20,752 bases of DNA, taken from assembly GCA_937871605.1 (NCBI GenBank), contig CALMRM010000120.1, positions 287 through 21,038 of the forward strand, in the 5' to 3' direction. The notes below the pieces were generated by a model that saw only the letters and a list, made by a program, of their open reading frames with translations, had not been told where the DNA came from and ran no database searches. This DNA is from an uncultured Terriglobus sp. (GTDB taxonomy: Bacteria; Acidobacteriota; Terriglobia; Terriglobales; Acidobacteriaceae). Numbering within the stretch: position 1 is the first letter of the stretch; each line of letters opens with the position of its first letter. The translations under genes were made by a program, and so were the position numbers. This document shows positions 1-6,758 of the stretch, in pieces.

Positions 1-147
1 GATTTCACCATGTGCAATCGCACCTGAAACAACCACCGCATACAACATGTCTGGTGCGAAGAACTCTGCCGCGTACTTGGCCGCGCCGGACACCTTGGCT
101 GGTCCGTCGATACGATTCACGTCTGTGCCGATCAGATGGGTGTTCAT
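1..147 (-). CDS. paoC: Molybdopterin-binding subunit of aldehyde/xanthine oxidoreductase (PaoC-like), N-terminal part only
   Basis: The first 49 codons of a leftward gene that runs off the window edge. The translation begins MNTHLIGTDVNRIDGPAKVS and continues with a segment containing AKYAAEFF and APDMLYA, the usual opening of the large molybdenum-cofactor subunit of the xanthine oxidase family. In PaoABC-type enzymes this subunit carries the molybdopterin cytosine dinucleotide site where aldehydes are oxidised to carboxylates. The ATG overlaps the TGA of the FAD subunit gene by four bases (ATGA), which fixes the start and implies translational coupling. The catalytic residues lie outside the window, so the substrate cannot be judged. 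The symbol rests on gene order and on the PaoB-like partner next to it. Confidence 0.85.
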   Translation of the reverse strand, partial: MNTHLIGTDVNRIDGPAKVSGAAKYAAEFFAPDMLYAVVVSGAIAHGEI

Positions 148-1142
148 GCCTGTTCTCCTTCGTGGGCGGCCTGCTCCAATGCACGCACTACGGTGACCGG
201 TGCCAGCTTCAATTTGAAGTCGTTCTCGCCGTACCCCTGCGCACCCACTAAAAGAGCGCGCTGGAACTCATGGTAGGTATCGCGGTTGGCAGGCTTGCCG
301 ATCAGCAACTCCTGCTCCAGCTGCGAGTTTCTCCAAGGCTTGTGTGCCACGCCTCCGAGCGCGACGCCCGCCTCGGCAATCACTCCGTCCGTGACTTCAA
401 GGCCTGCCGCTACAGAGACCAGAGCGAACGCGTACGACTGTCGATCCCTCACCTTGATATACGCGGAGTGGCCGGCAAAGCCGGTCTTGGGAAGATCGAC
501 GGAGGTGATGATTTCGTCCGCCGCCAGCGTGGTGTCTATTTCAGGATGGTTCCCCGGCAAACGATGAAACTCTTCAAAGCGAATGCTGCGACTGCCGCCC
601 GGGCCCGTCACCTGTACCACGGCACCCAGCGCTGCAAGCGCCACACACATGTCAGAAGGGTGCGTCGCGATGCACGACACGCTTGTGCCGAGGATGGCCA
701 GGGTGCGATTGATACCCTCTTTTGCCGGACATCCGGTTCCGGGCTCACGCTTGTTGCAGGGCGTCGCTGTGTCGTAGAAATAGACGCAGCGCGTACGCTG
801 CAGCAAGTTACCGCCGGTGGTCGCCTTGTTGCGGAGTTGCGCGCTGGCACCGGCCAGGATGGCCCGTGACAGCAGTGGGTAATGCGTCGAAACAGTGGGA
901 TGGTACGCAACGTCACTGTTGGTCACAGACGCGCCGATCCGCAGACCGCCGTCCGGCAGCTCCGAAACGTCGTGCATGGAAAGCCGATTCAAATCCACCA
1001 GCGCCGAGGGTTTCTCGACGTTGTACTTCATCAGATCGACGAGGTTCGTTCCGCCACCGATGAACTTCGCCCCGGCGTGACCTGCGACAAACCGGGCAGC
1101 ACCGTCCAGACCTTCGGCACGTACATACTGAAAGTTGTTCAT
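144..1142 (-). CDS. paoB: FAD-binding (and probable 4Fe-4S) subunit of PaoABC-type aldehyde oxidoreductase
   Basis: A 332-residue middle subunit that would pass electrons from the molybdenum site and the iron-sulfur subunit to an acceptor through FAD. The FAD-binding signature FIGGGTNLVDLMK is at residues 27-39 and ATTGGNLLQRTRC at 107-119, both typical of the CO dehydrogenase/xanthine dehydrogenase flavoprotein family. Cys119, Cys129, Cys138 and Cys157 lie in an insertion of the kind that binds an extra 4Fe-4S cluster in E. coli PaoB; most family members lack it. The ATG chosen at 1142 overlaps the TGA of the 2Fe-2S gene (ATGA). A longer reading from 1220 would add 26 unconserved residues inside the upstream gene. 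The gene is second in the leftward 2Fe-2S, FAD, Mo operon. Confidence 0.9.
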   Translation of the reverse strand: MNNFQYVRAEGLDGAARFVAGHAGAKFIGGGTNLVDLMKYNVEKPSALVDLNRLSMHDVSELPDGGLRIGASVTNSDVAYHPTVSTHYPLLSRAILAGASAQLRNKATTGGNLLQRTRCVYFYDTATPCNKREPGTGCPAKEGINRTLAILGTSVSCIATHPSDMCVALAALGAVVQVTGPGGSRSIRFEEFHRLPGNHPEIDTTLAADEIITSVDLPKTGFAGHSAYIKVRDRQSYAFALVSVAAGLEVTDGVIAEAGVALGGVAHKPWRNSQLEQELLIGKPANRDTYHEFQRALLVGAQGYGENDFKLKLAPVTVVRALEQAAHEGEQA

Positions 1143-1657
1143 CGTCCACCTTCCGTCTGGCCCATGCTCATGACGTGCTTCACTGCGGCGACAATGTTCG
1201 GGTACGCTCCGCAGCGGCACACGTTGCCGCTCAATTGTTCACGAATATCAGCTTCTGTCTTGGCATGGCCTTCCTTCAGCATGCCCACGGCGGAGCAGAT
1301 CTGACCCGGTGTGCAATACCCGCACTGGTAGCCATCATGGTCCACAAAGGACTGCTGCATCGGAGAAAGGTTTCCTTCGCTCCCAAGACCTTCGATCGTC
1401 GTGACTTCATCCCCATCGTGCATCACAGCGAGGCAAAGGCAGCTATTCACGCGTACACCGTTCACCAGCACGGTGCACGCCCCGCACTGGCCGTGGTCGC
1501 AGCCCTTCTTGCTCCCTGTCAATTGCAGCCCCTCGCGAAGCAGGTCAAGCAAAGAAGTCCAGGGCTCAACCTGCAACGTGTGGGAACGGCCATTCACCGT
1601 CATTTCTGTTGTGACGGCCAAATCCGCCGTCTCTCCCAATGCCTGCTGTCCGGTCAT
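1139..1657 (-). CDS. paoA: 2Fe-2S subunit of PaoABC-type aldehyde oxidoreductase
   Basis: A small iron-sulfur subunit of 172 residues. The plant-ferredoxin-type cluster motif CDHGQCGAC with a following Cys is in the N-terminal half, and the second 2Fe-2S motif (CGYCTPGQ, later CRCGAYPNI) is in the C-terminal half, the standard two-domain layout of this family. Two adjacent ATG codons (1660 and 1657) follow a strong GGAGGAGG ribosome-binding site. I chose the inner one for better spacing, but the outer is equally possible. An open frame extends up to 1864 with no family similarity and is not likely to be coding. E. coli PaoA has a twin-arginine export signal; none is visible here, so the complex may be cytoplasmic. 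This is the first gene of the operon. Confidence 0.9.
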   Translation of the reverse strand: MTGQQALGETADLAVTTEMTVNGRSHTLQVEPWTSLLDLLREGLQLTGSKKGCDHGQCGACTVLVNGVRVNSCLCLAVMHDGDEVTTIEGLGSEGNLSPMQQSFVDHDGYQCGYCTPGQICSAVGMLKEGHAKTEADIREQLSGNVCRCGAYPNIVAAVKHVMSMGQTEGGR

Positions 1658-1660
1658 CAT

Positions 1661-2028
1661 GCCTCCTCCAGAAGGTTCCCGCGTGCGCTCTCGTGCGTGT
1701 TGATTTAGATGCAACCTGGGCAGAGGTGCCAGATCTGCCACCGTACGTCGGGGTGTCGCTCCGCACCGTCTGAGGTGTAGTGCTAGTATCAAGCGTAAGT
1801 TGTTTGTAATGAGGAGCTTACGTCTGATAATGAAGATTCTGTATAGTTCGCCTGTAGCTGCCAAGTAGAAATGTCACTTCTCTGCCAAATTGAATGTCCG
1901 AAAGGCATAGGCTTAGTAGCGATGAGTGCGAAGGATCTGTAGCGCATTGAGGTGTTGACGGACGTTCTGGCCGGGCGGCGTAGCGTTCACAGCCAAACGC
2001 CGAACGCAGTTTTTGCGTCAGAAACGTT
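1661..2028. other. Intergenic region between divergent operons
   Basis: This 368-base stretch separates the leftward molybdenum hydroxylase operon from the rightward catalase/epoxide hydrolase cluster. It must hold the promoters of both. I see no gene in it. Small open frames on both strands lack a ribosome-binding site and any recognisable protein pattern. The most visible structure is a CGTAAG/CTTACG inverted repeat near 1800, listed separately. Confidence 0.6.
1794..1822 (-). promoter_or_regulatory. Inverted repeat, possible operator near the paoABC promoter
   Basis: CGTAAG at 1794-1799 is repeated in inverted orientation as CTTACG at 1817-1822, centre to centre about two helical turns. 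On the minus strand a weak promoter-like pair (ATTACA, 16 bases, TACTAG) overlaps the left arm, about 130 bases upstream of the 2Fe-2S subunit start. A dyad placed over a promoter is how many repressors bind. The half-sites are only six bases, so chance is not excluded. Confidence 0.3.
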
Positions 2029-2358
2029 ATGAATTCCACCCGTCCAAGCATGTTCCCTGGCCACCGTTTTCTTCTCACACCAATCTTGTTTCTGAGTTTA
2101 AGCGTCCCGTTACTGGCCCAAACCCCTGTAAACGCGACGAATGCAACGCTGAAGAAGTACAACGTCACGGTGCGTCGCTTCAACCCTGCTCAGAACTCCG
2201 ATCCTGGCGAACAGTTCACTCTTCCGGTCGACAGCCCTGACGCCGAACATGCGATCTCTGCCGCCATGTCCAACGCTGTGGCGTTCAGTACCAAGAGCAG
2301 CGGCATGTCGGTCCTTCCGGTTGCGTTTACCTGTGTCGGCATCGCCGAGCGCAAATAG
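2029..2358 (+). CDS. Small secreted protein of unknown function
   Basis: A 109-residue protein not assigned to a family. Residues 14-31 form a hydrophobic segment (FLLTPILFLSLSVPLLAQ) after a basic N-terminus, a typical Sec signal peptide with likely cleavage near LLA-Q. The mature part is about 78 residues, starts with the Asn/Thr-rich TPVNATNATLKKY, and contains one Cys near the C-terminus. It lies 87 bases upstream of the catalase-like gene in the same direction and could be the first gene of that cluster. No clear Shine-Dalgarno precedes the ATG at 2029; an internal ATG at 2050 would shorten the basic region without removing the signal. The signal peptide supports a real gene; the function is unknown. 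Confidence 0.6.
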   Translation: MNSTRPSMFPGHRFLLTPILFLSLSVPLLAQTPVNATNATLKKYNVTVRRFNPAQNSDPGEQFTLPVDSPDAEHAISAAMSNAVAFSTKSSGMSVLPVAFTCVGIAERK

Positions 2359-2445
2359 AACAGAGCCCTGCACTGAGCGGTCCGTGCATGTGCATAAGTC
2401 CGTGCCGGCAATGATGTTGCCGAACACAACGAGGAGCAATCGTCT

Positions 2446-3561
2446 ATGCCCGAATCGACGAATTTTCTTAAGTACTCACCTTCCGTAGAGCAGCCTCAGC
2501 CGGATGAGCAGGTCATCTTCGACGAGCTCTCACGCACCATGCAGCACATCACGCGCAAGATGGCGAGCCGCTACCGGCACGCGTACCGGCCGGTGCACGC
2601 CAAGAGCCATGGCATCCTGCTTGGCACGCTGGAGGTGCCCAACCTGCCGGAACACCTCGCGCAGGGCTTGTTCGCGAAGCCGGACGCAAGCTATGCCGCG
2701 CTCATGCGTTTTTCTACAAACCCCGGCGACCTGCTCACGGACAAGGTCTCCAGCCCACGTGGTTTGGCGATCAAGTTTATCGGCGTTGAAGGGGAGAAAA
2801 CGTCGAATCACACCGGTGCGCTGACACAGGATTTGGTGATGATCAACGCCAACAAGTTCGGTGCACCCGATCCGCAAGGATTTCTGAAGCAGCTGAAGCA
2901 GTTCGATCAGGGCCTGGACGTCGGTGAGGGCGGCAAGGAAGTCATCAGCACGGCAGCACGCGCGGCGAACGCCGTGCTGAAGGCAGTCCATCTGCCCAGC
3001 GCCACCCTGGAGGGTATCGGGGCGGCTGCAACGCATCCGCTGGGCGAGGCTTTCAGCACGGTCGCTCCGCTGCGCTTCGGTGAGTACGTCGCGAAGGTCG
3101 GTGTCAGTCCGGGTAGCGACAACCTGAAGGAGCTTGTGGGCCAGAGTATCGACCTGGACGACTACAACGCACTTGAGCTGCTGATCCAAAAGTTCATGCG
3201 AGACAACGATGTTGTCTGGGACGTGAAGGTGCAACTGGCGCTTGATGAGCCGGGCGTCGCGGCAGAAGACAAGAAGTTTGCAATCGAGGACGCCAGCAAA
3301 GAGTGGCCGGAAGAGGAAAGCCCCTGGCAGACGGTAGGCCGCATCGTCGTTCCCGCGCAGGAAGCGTACTCCGATGCGAGACAGACGTATGTGGACGAGC
3401 GCATGAGCTTCAGCCCTTGGCATGCCTTGCTGGCGCACCAGCCTTTGGGCGGTGTCATGCGCTCTCGCCTCAAAGCATATGAAGAGGCGATCAAGTACCG
3501 CGCGCAGCGTAACGATCGGGAGCGCGTTGAGCCGGGCTCTGTAGACTGCATTCCCGCTTAA
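2446..3561 (+). CDS. Catalase-like haem protein (y4iL-like catalase family)
   Basis: A 371-residue member of the small catalase-related haem proteins, shorter than classical catalases (about 480 or more). The distal haem motif VHAK (His51) is in RPVHAKSHG, as in catalases. The proximal motif R-x-x-x-Y is at 341-345 (RLKAY) near the C-terminus, where the tyrosine would ligate haem iron. FSTNPGD and TQDLVMINANKF are also typical of this subfamily. Members may act as peroxidases or allene-oxide-synthase-like enzymes rather than true catalases, so the substrate is open. An AGGAGC site sits about ten bases before the ATG. A second copy of the family lies convergently at 5560-6645. Together with the following monooxygenase and epoxide hydrolase genes it suggests oxidant or electrophile handling. 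Confidence 0.85.
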   Translation: MPESTNFLKYSPSVEQPQPDEQVIFDELSRTMQHITRKMASRYRHAYRPVHAKSHGILLGTLEVPNLPEHLAQGLFAKPDASYAALMRFSTNPGDLLTDKVSSPRGLAIKFIGVEGEKTSNHTGALTQDLVMINANKFGAPDPQGFLKQLKQFDQGLDVGEGGKEVISTAARAANAVLKAVHLPSATLEGIGAAATHPLGEAFSTVAPLRFGEYVAKVGVSPGSDNLKELVGQSIDLDDYNALELLIQKFMRDNDVVWDVKVQLALDEPGVAAEDKKFAIEDASKEWPEEESPWQTVGRIVVPAQEAYSDARQTYVDERMSFSPWHALLAHQPLGGVMRSRLKAYEEAIKYRAQRNDRERVEPGSVDCIPA

Positions 3562-3625
3562 TCAGTCAGGGCTGCCGCATACCAACATCTTGGACCGATG
3601 GTCCTCATTAAGTATGGAGAACGCA

Positions 3626-3949
3626 ATGTCGATCTTTTCGTCAGACAAGCCGTCATCAGAAACAGGGCATATCAATGTCATCGCCGAGTTCCAGACGAAG
3701 CTGGGCAAAGAGCAGGAGGTGCGCACCATGCTCTCCGCACTTGTCGAGCCAACACGGAAGGAAGACGGCTGCAAGAGCTACCACCTTCTCGAGGCGAAAC
3801 ACACCGCAGGTGCCTTCGTCACCTATGAGGAGTGGACCGGCGAGGACAAGCTGCAAAAGCATCTGGACGGTATTCAGGACAAGCTGGAGCAGGCAAAGCC
3901 GTTGCTGGAAGTCGACCCGAAGATCACTGTCCTCAATCACCTGATCTGA
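3626..3949 (+). CDS. Antibiotic biosynthesis monooxygenase (ABM) domain protein, YgiN-like
   Basis: A 107-residue protein made of one ferredoxin-like ABM domain. The pattern INVIAEFQTKLGKEQEVRTML, then EPTRKEDGCKSYHLLE, then FVTYEEWTGEDKLQKHL is characteristic of YgiN-type quinol monooxygenases and related cofactor-free oxygenases, which usually work as dimers. The Gly-Cys in DGCKSY sits where these proteins conserve a G-C/x-x-Y turn. I chose the ATG at 3626 because GGAG precedes it by six bases; the frame is open back to 3590 without such a site. It lies 64 bases after the catalase-like gene and 35 before the epoxide hydrolase, so cotranscription is likely. The exact substrate (quinol, or just a stress role) is not shown by the sequence. 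Confidence 0.85.
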   Translation: MSIFSSDKPSSETGHINVIAEFQTKLGKEQEVRTMLSALVEPTRKEDGCKSYHLLEAKHTAGAFVTYEEWTGEDKLQKHLDGIQDKLEQAKPLLEVDPKITVLNHLI

Positions 3950-3984
3950 GCTGAAACTTACGCACGGTCTATCTCTGGAGGACT

Positions 3985-4872
3985 ATGGCAGACCACGTCA
4001 AACACGGGATTGCGGAAATTGGACCCGGCGTCCAGCTGCAATATGTCGAGGCGGGCAACGGACCACGTACGCTGGTGCTCGTGCATGGCTACCCGCAGAC
4101 GTGGTGGGAGTGGCGGCACGTCATTCCCGTGTTTGCCCAGGCTGGCTTTCGCGTAATCGCACCGGACTACCGGGGTGCGGGTGGCTCTTCCAAGCCCCCG
4201 GAGGGTTACGACAAACGCACCATGGCCGCCGATATCGAAGGGCTTCTTCGGCAACACCTTGGCGTAAAAACACCTGTCGTCATGATCGGGCACGACATCG
4301 GGATGATGGTCGCATACGCCTTCGCATCTTCTTTTCCCAAGAGTGTTGAGCGGCTTGTGCTGATGGAGGCCCCGATCCCCGGCACCGCCACCTATGACGC
4401 CATGGTGGCTTCCACTCACCTAAGCAATGTCATGCACTGGCACTTCTTCTTCCACAACGCCGGCAACAACCTGGCAGAGTTGCTGACGCAGGGACGTGAA
4501 CGGCAGTACCTGAAGCACTTCTACGACCGGCTCGCGTACAACCAGGACGCGATCGGATTGGAAGATCTCAACCTTTACGCTTCGCAATTTGAAGCCGCGG
4601 GAGCCATGCGCGCTGGTTTCGAACTCTACCGGGCGTTCGACAGAGATGCGGACGACAACCGGGCCGCGTTGAAGAAGAGCGGTCGACTGACTATGCCGGT
4701 TTTGGGCCTGTGCGGCACATCCAGCTTCTTTCTCCCTATAGCTCTGCCCATGCTGAAGGAAGTCGCCAAGAACGTGACAGTCGAAGCTATCCCAAACTGT
4801 GGACACTGGGTTGCTGAAGAGAACCCCGGCAGCCTTGCCGACCGGGTATTTACATTTTGCAAACAGCGCTAA
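3985..4872 (+). CDS. Alpha/beta hydrolase, epoxide hydrolase (Cif-like)
   Basis: A 295-residue soluble alpha/beta hydrolase. HGYP at 34-37 supplies the oxyanion region. The nucleophile elbow GHDIG carries Asp104 in place of serine, which marks epoxide hydrolases and dehalogenases. Glu128, 24 residues later in LMEAP, matches the spacing of the charge-relay Glu in Pseudomonas Cif (Asp129/Glu153). His153 and Tyr215 lie close to the spacing of Cif's epoxide-positioning His and Tyr, and His274 in CGHW is the base. The usual late acidic residue is absent (GLCGTSSFF), which also fits Cif. Epoxide hydrolysis is therefore more likely than dehalogenation. GGAGGA precedes the ATG at ideal spacing. It is the fourth gene in a rightward cluster with redox proteins. 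Confidence 0.85.
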   Translation: MADHVKHGIAEIGPGVQLQYVEAGNGPRTLVLVHGYPQTWWEWRHVIPVFAQAGFRVIAPDYRGAGGSSKPPEGYDKRTMAADIEGLLRQHLGVKTPVVMIGHDIGMMVAYAFASSFPKSVERLVLMEAPIPGTATYDAMVASTHLSNVMHWHFFFHNAGNNLAELLTQGRERQYLKHFYDRLAYNQDAIGLEDLNLYASQFEAAGAMRAGFELYRAFDRDADDNRAALKKSGRLTMPVLGLCGTSSFFLPIALPMLKEVAKNVTVEAIPNCGHWVAEENPGSLADRVFTFCKQR

Positions 4873-4888
4873 GCACATGGAGCACAAG

Positions 4889-5405
4889 ATGGAACACAAA
4901 AGATCAGCATGGAAGGGTGCTCTTGCCGGCGCTGTAGGTGGAGCATTTAGGCACCCTTGTCCTGAACCTTGTCCAAAAGACTTCTCTCGAAGGTACCCGC
5001 AGGGCGGAGGACCACTGGGCTGACGGGCACAAGTACACCAAGCAACAGCAACAGCTACTCGACACATTTGAGCAGGCTCATGTCGCGACAGCTGAAGCCA
5101 TCGTCGGTAAAGTGCCTCCTCGTCAACACGAGCGCACAGCGATGCAGGTAGAGTTTGCTTTCGGAATCGCTTGCTCCGCGCTGAACGGCGCAGCGGTTGA
5201 GTACGTTCCGTCTACGGCTGGGTTCGGAAGTCTTTACGGCGCAGTGCTATTTACGGGAGCAAGCGAGATCGTTCTTCCAGCCATTCGCTTCGTGCCTTCG
5301 CCTGCGGATAGGACGCCAGTGCAACATCTTGGAGGTCTGGCTGGCAACGTCGTGTACGGCCTCACGACGGAAGCTGTCCGTCGTCTCATGCGAGACCAGG
5401 GCTGA
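4889..5405 (+). pseudogene. DUF1440/YagU-like membrane protein, frameshifted
   Basis: The coding pattern is split between two frames. From ATG 4889 (GGAG six bases upstream) the frame gives MEHKRSAWKGALAGAVGGAF and then loses sense, stopping near 5023. From about 4950 another frame continues with GTLVLNLVQKTSLEG to the stop at 5405. Removing one base within TTTA (4946-4949) joins them into about 171 residues with a glycine-rich first membrane helix crossing the junction, further helices near AFGIACSALNGAAVEY and LYGAVLFTGASEIVLP, and a C-terminal HLGGLAGNVVYGLTTE segment. This resembles the DUF1440 (YagU) inner-membrane family, whose function is poorly known. It is the last gene of the cluster, 16 bases after the epoxide hydrolase. 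The shift may be a real mutation or a sequencing error. Confidence 0.65.
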
Positions 5406-5452
5406 TCGCGTATAACATCCATAATCAGCTGCTTCCCGCTTGCGAGATCAGC

Positions 5453-5485
5453 GCTGGGGCAAGCTCATGCAAAGCTTGCCCCAGC
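5453..5485. terminator. Bidirectional hairpin between convergent genes
   Basis: A perfect 13-bp stem, GCTGGGGCAAGCT at 5453-5465 paired with 5473-5485, with a seven-base loop. It sits between the rightward DUF1440-like gene and the leftward catalase-like gene, where a shared terminator is expected. Neither side has a strong T-tract, so it may work with Rho or mainly protect 3' ends. Confidence 0.6.
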
Positions 5486-5559
5486 CATCATGTCTTCCTT
5501 CGTGCTGTTCCTCCGAAACTAAGCACAACAATATAGAAGCCGAATCGTGCGCGCTCTGA

Positions 5560-6645
5560 TCAGGCCGGGACCTGACCGAGGTTGGTCGGCGTCTCCGCCG
5601 TCTTACCGTTATCGGAAAGACGACGCTTGGACAGCATCGTGTAAGCAAGTAGTCGTGCCCGGTTAATGCCGCCCAGCGGGCGATGTGCCGCCAGCGAGTG
5701 CCCTGGGGAAAATGACAGGTCTTCAAAGTACCCATCCTTCACCGGATCCCACGCAGTCTGCACAGGAATCGTGAGGCGAGCCACTGTCTGGTACGGCGAT
5801 TCGTCCTCCGACCATTTCGCCTGCGCTTCTTCGATCGGCATATCGTCCAGGCCCGTGTTGAGTTGAACCCGCATCTCGAACTCCGCCGGGTTGGTCTTGA
5901 AGAATGCGTTCATCGCCTCTCGCAACGCATCCGAGGTCTTGGGGTCAAATGGCTGGTCCTTGAGCGCCTGCAAGCTCGGCGACACCGGGAAGAAGCCCAG
6001 TTTTGCTACGTAGTCGCCATACCGAAACGCTGTCTGCGAGAAGTACTCCTCGCTTGCGGGATGCACGATCGGATGGCCGTAGAAGGCCAGCTTCTCGGAG
6101 TCCGCTCCCACGGCGTTCAGCACCGTGTTCGCCGCCCGGGCTGCCGTTGAAACGGCGCCTTTCACCGAATCCGAGAGCTTCGGTGCTATCTCCGCGTTCG
6201 GCTTGAAGGCCTGCAGAAACTCCTTCATTCCATCTGCAAGGAACTGCTTGCCGACGTCGAAGACCCAATCCTGCGTATCCGCCGTGTGGCCTTCAAGCTT
6301 GGGTCCGGTTACGCCGAGAACCTTCACCGACATGCCACGGTCGGTTGAGAGCTTTGAGTCGTCCAGCAACTCGCCAGGCTGCTGCGCCATGCGCACCAGC
6401 ACTTCGTACCGGCCCGGCTTCGCGAACATGCCCTGCGCCAGCTCCAGCGGCAATCCGTCTTCTACCGTCAGCTCACCTTTCAACAACGCGTGAGCCTTGG
6501 CATGCGACACACGGACGGAGCGGCCGTACTTCTCGCGCGCCAGTTCCATGCCCTTCGTCATGACCTCGACAATCTTCTGCTTCGTTTCGTTCTCATCGGG
6601 CGCGATCGTCTCCAGATCGTCGCGATAGAGCAAGTAGTTCGGCAT
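5560..6645 (-). CDS. Catalase-like haem protein (y4iL-like), second copy
   Basis: A 361-residue relative of the protein at 2446-3561. Distal His48 lies in VSHAKAHA and the proximal R-x-x-x-Y at 331-335 (RLLAY), following the conserved FSPGHSLAAHRPLGGINRAR segment. Both proteins also share AVSTAARAANTVLNAV-like and FRYGDYVAK-like stretches. Clear differences throughout indicate an old duplication or separate acquisition, not a recent copy. Haem peroxidase or catalase-like activity is inferred from family; no signal peptide is visible. GGAGAGG precedes the ATG. It is convergent with the cluster to its left and has its own possible promoter just upstream, since the next gene on that side ends 113 bases away. 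Confidence 0.85.
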   Translation of the reverse strand: MPNYLLYRDDLETIAPDENETKQKIVEVMTKGMELAREKYGRSVRVSHAKAHALLKGELTVEDGLPLELAQGMFAKPGRYEVLVRMAQQPGELLDDSKLSTDRGMSVKVLGVTGPKLEGHTADTQDWVFDVGKQFLADGMKEFLQAFKPNAEIAPKLSDSVKGAVSTAARAANTVLNAVGADSEKLAFYGHPIVHPASEEYFSQTAFRYGDYVAKLGFFPVSPSLQALKDQPFDPKTSDALREAMNAFFKTNPAEFEMRVQLNTGLDDMPIEEAQAKWSEDESPYQTVARLTIPVQTAWDPVKDGYFEDLSFSPGHSLAAHRPLGGINRARLLAYTMLSKRRLSDNGKTAETPTNLGQVPA

Positions 6646-6673
6646 TGAGTGTTCCTCTCCTATTCTTACAAGG

Positions 6674-6701
6674 TGTATAACGTGTCCAACTTCTCTAACA
6701 A
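6674..6701 (-). promoter_or_regulatory. Possible promoter of the second catalase-like gene
   Basis: On the minus strand TTGTTA (6701-6696) and TATACA (6679-6674) are 16 bases apart, about 30 bases before the ATG at 6645. Position and spacing suit a housekeeping-type promoter. The match is partial and untested. Confidence 0.35.
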
Positions 6702-6758
6702 GCTTTAGAGGTTGCTTGTAATACCGAGCTGGAAAATGAGTGCAAAGCAGCCAGAGAA

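Noticed and set aside
270..869. 199-codon plus-strand frame
   Set aside because: It is antisense to the FAD subunit, whose FAD motifs and ATGA overlaps are unambiguous.
1818..2183. 121-codon minus-strand frame with a hydrophobic start
   Set aside because: It overlaps the secreted small protein on the plus strand, the hydrophobic stretch is short, and no ribosome-binding site is seen.
2530..3438. 302-codon open frame on the minus strand
   Set aside because: It is antisense to the well-supported catalase-like gene, has no family pattern and no ribosome-binding site; long antisense frames are expected in GC-rich DNA.
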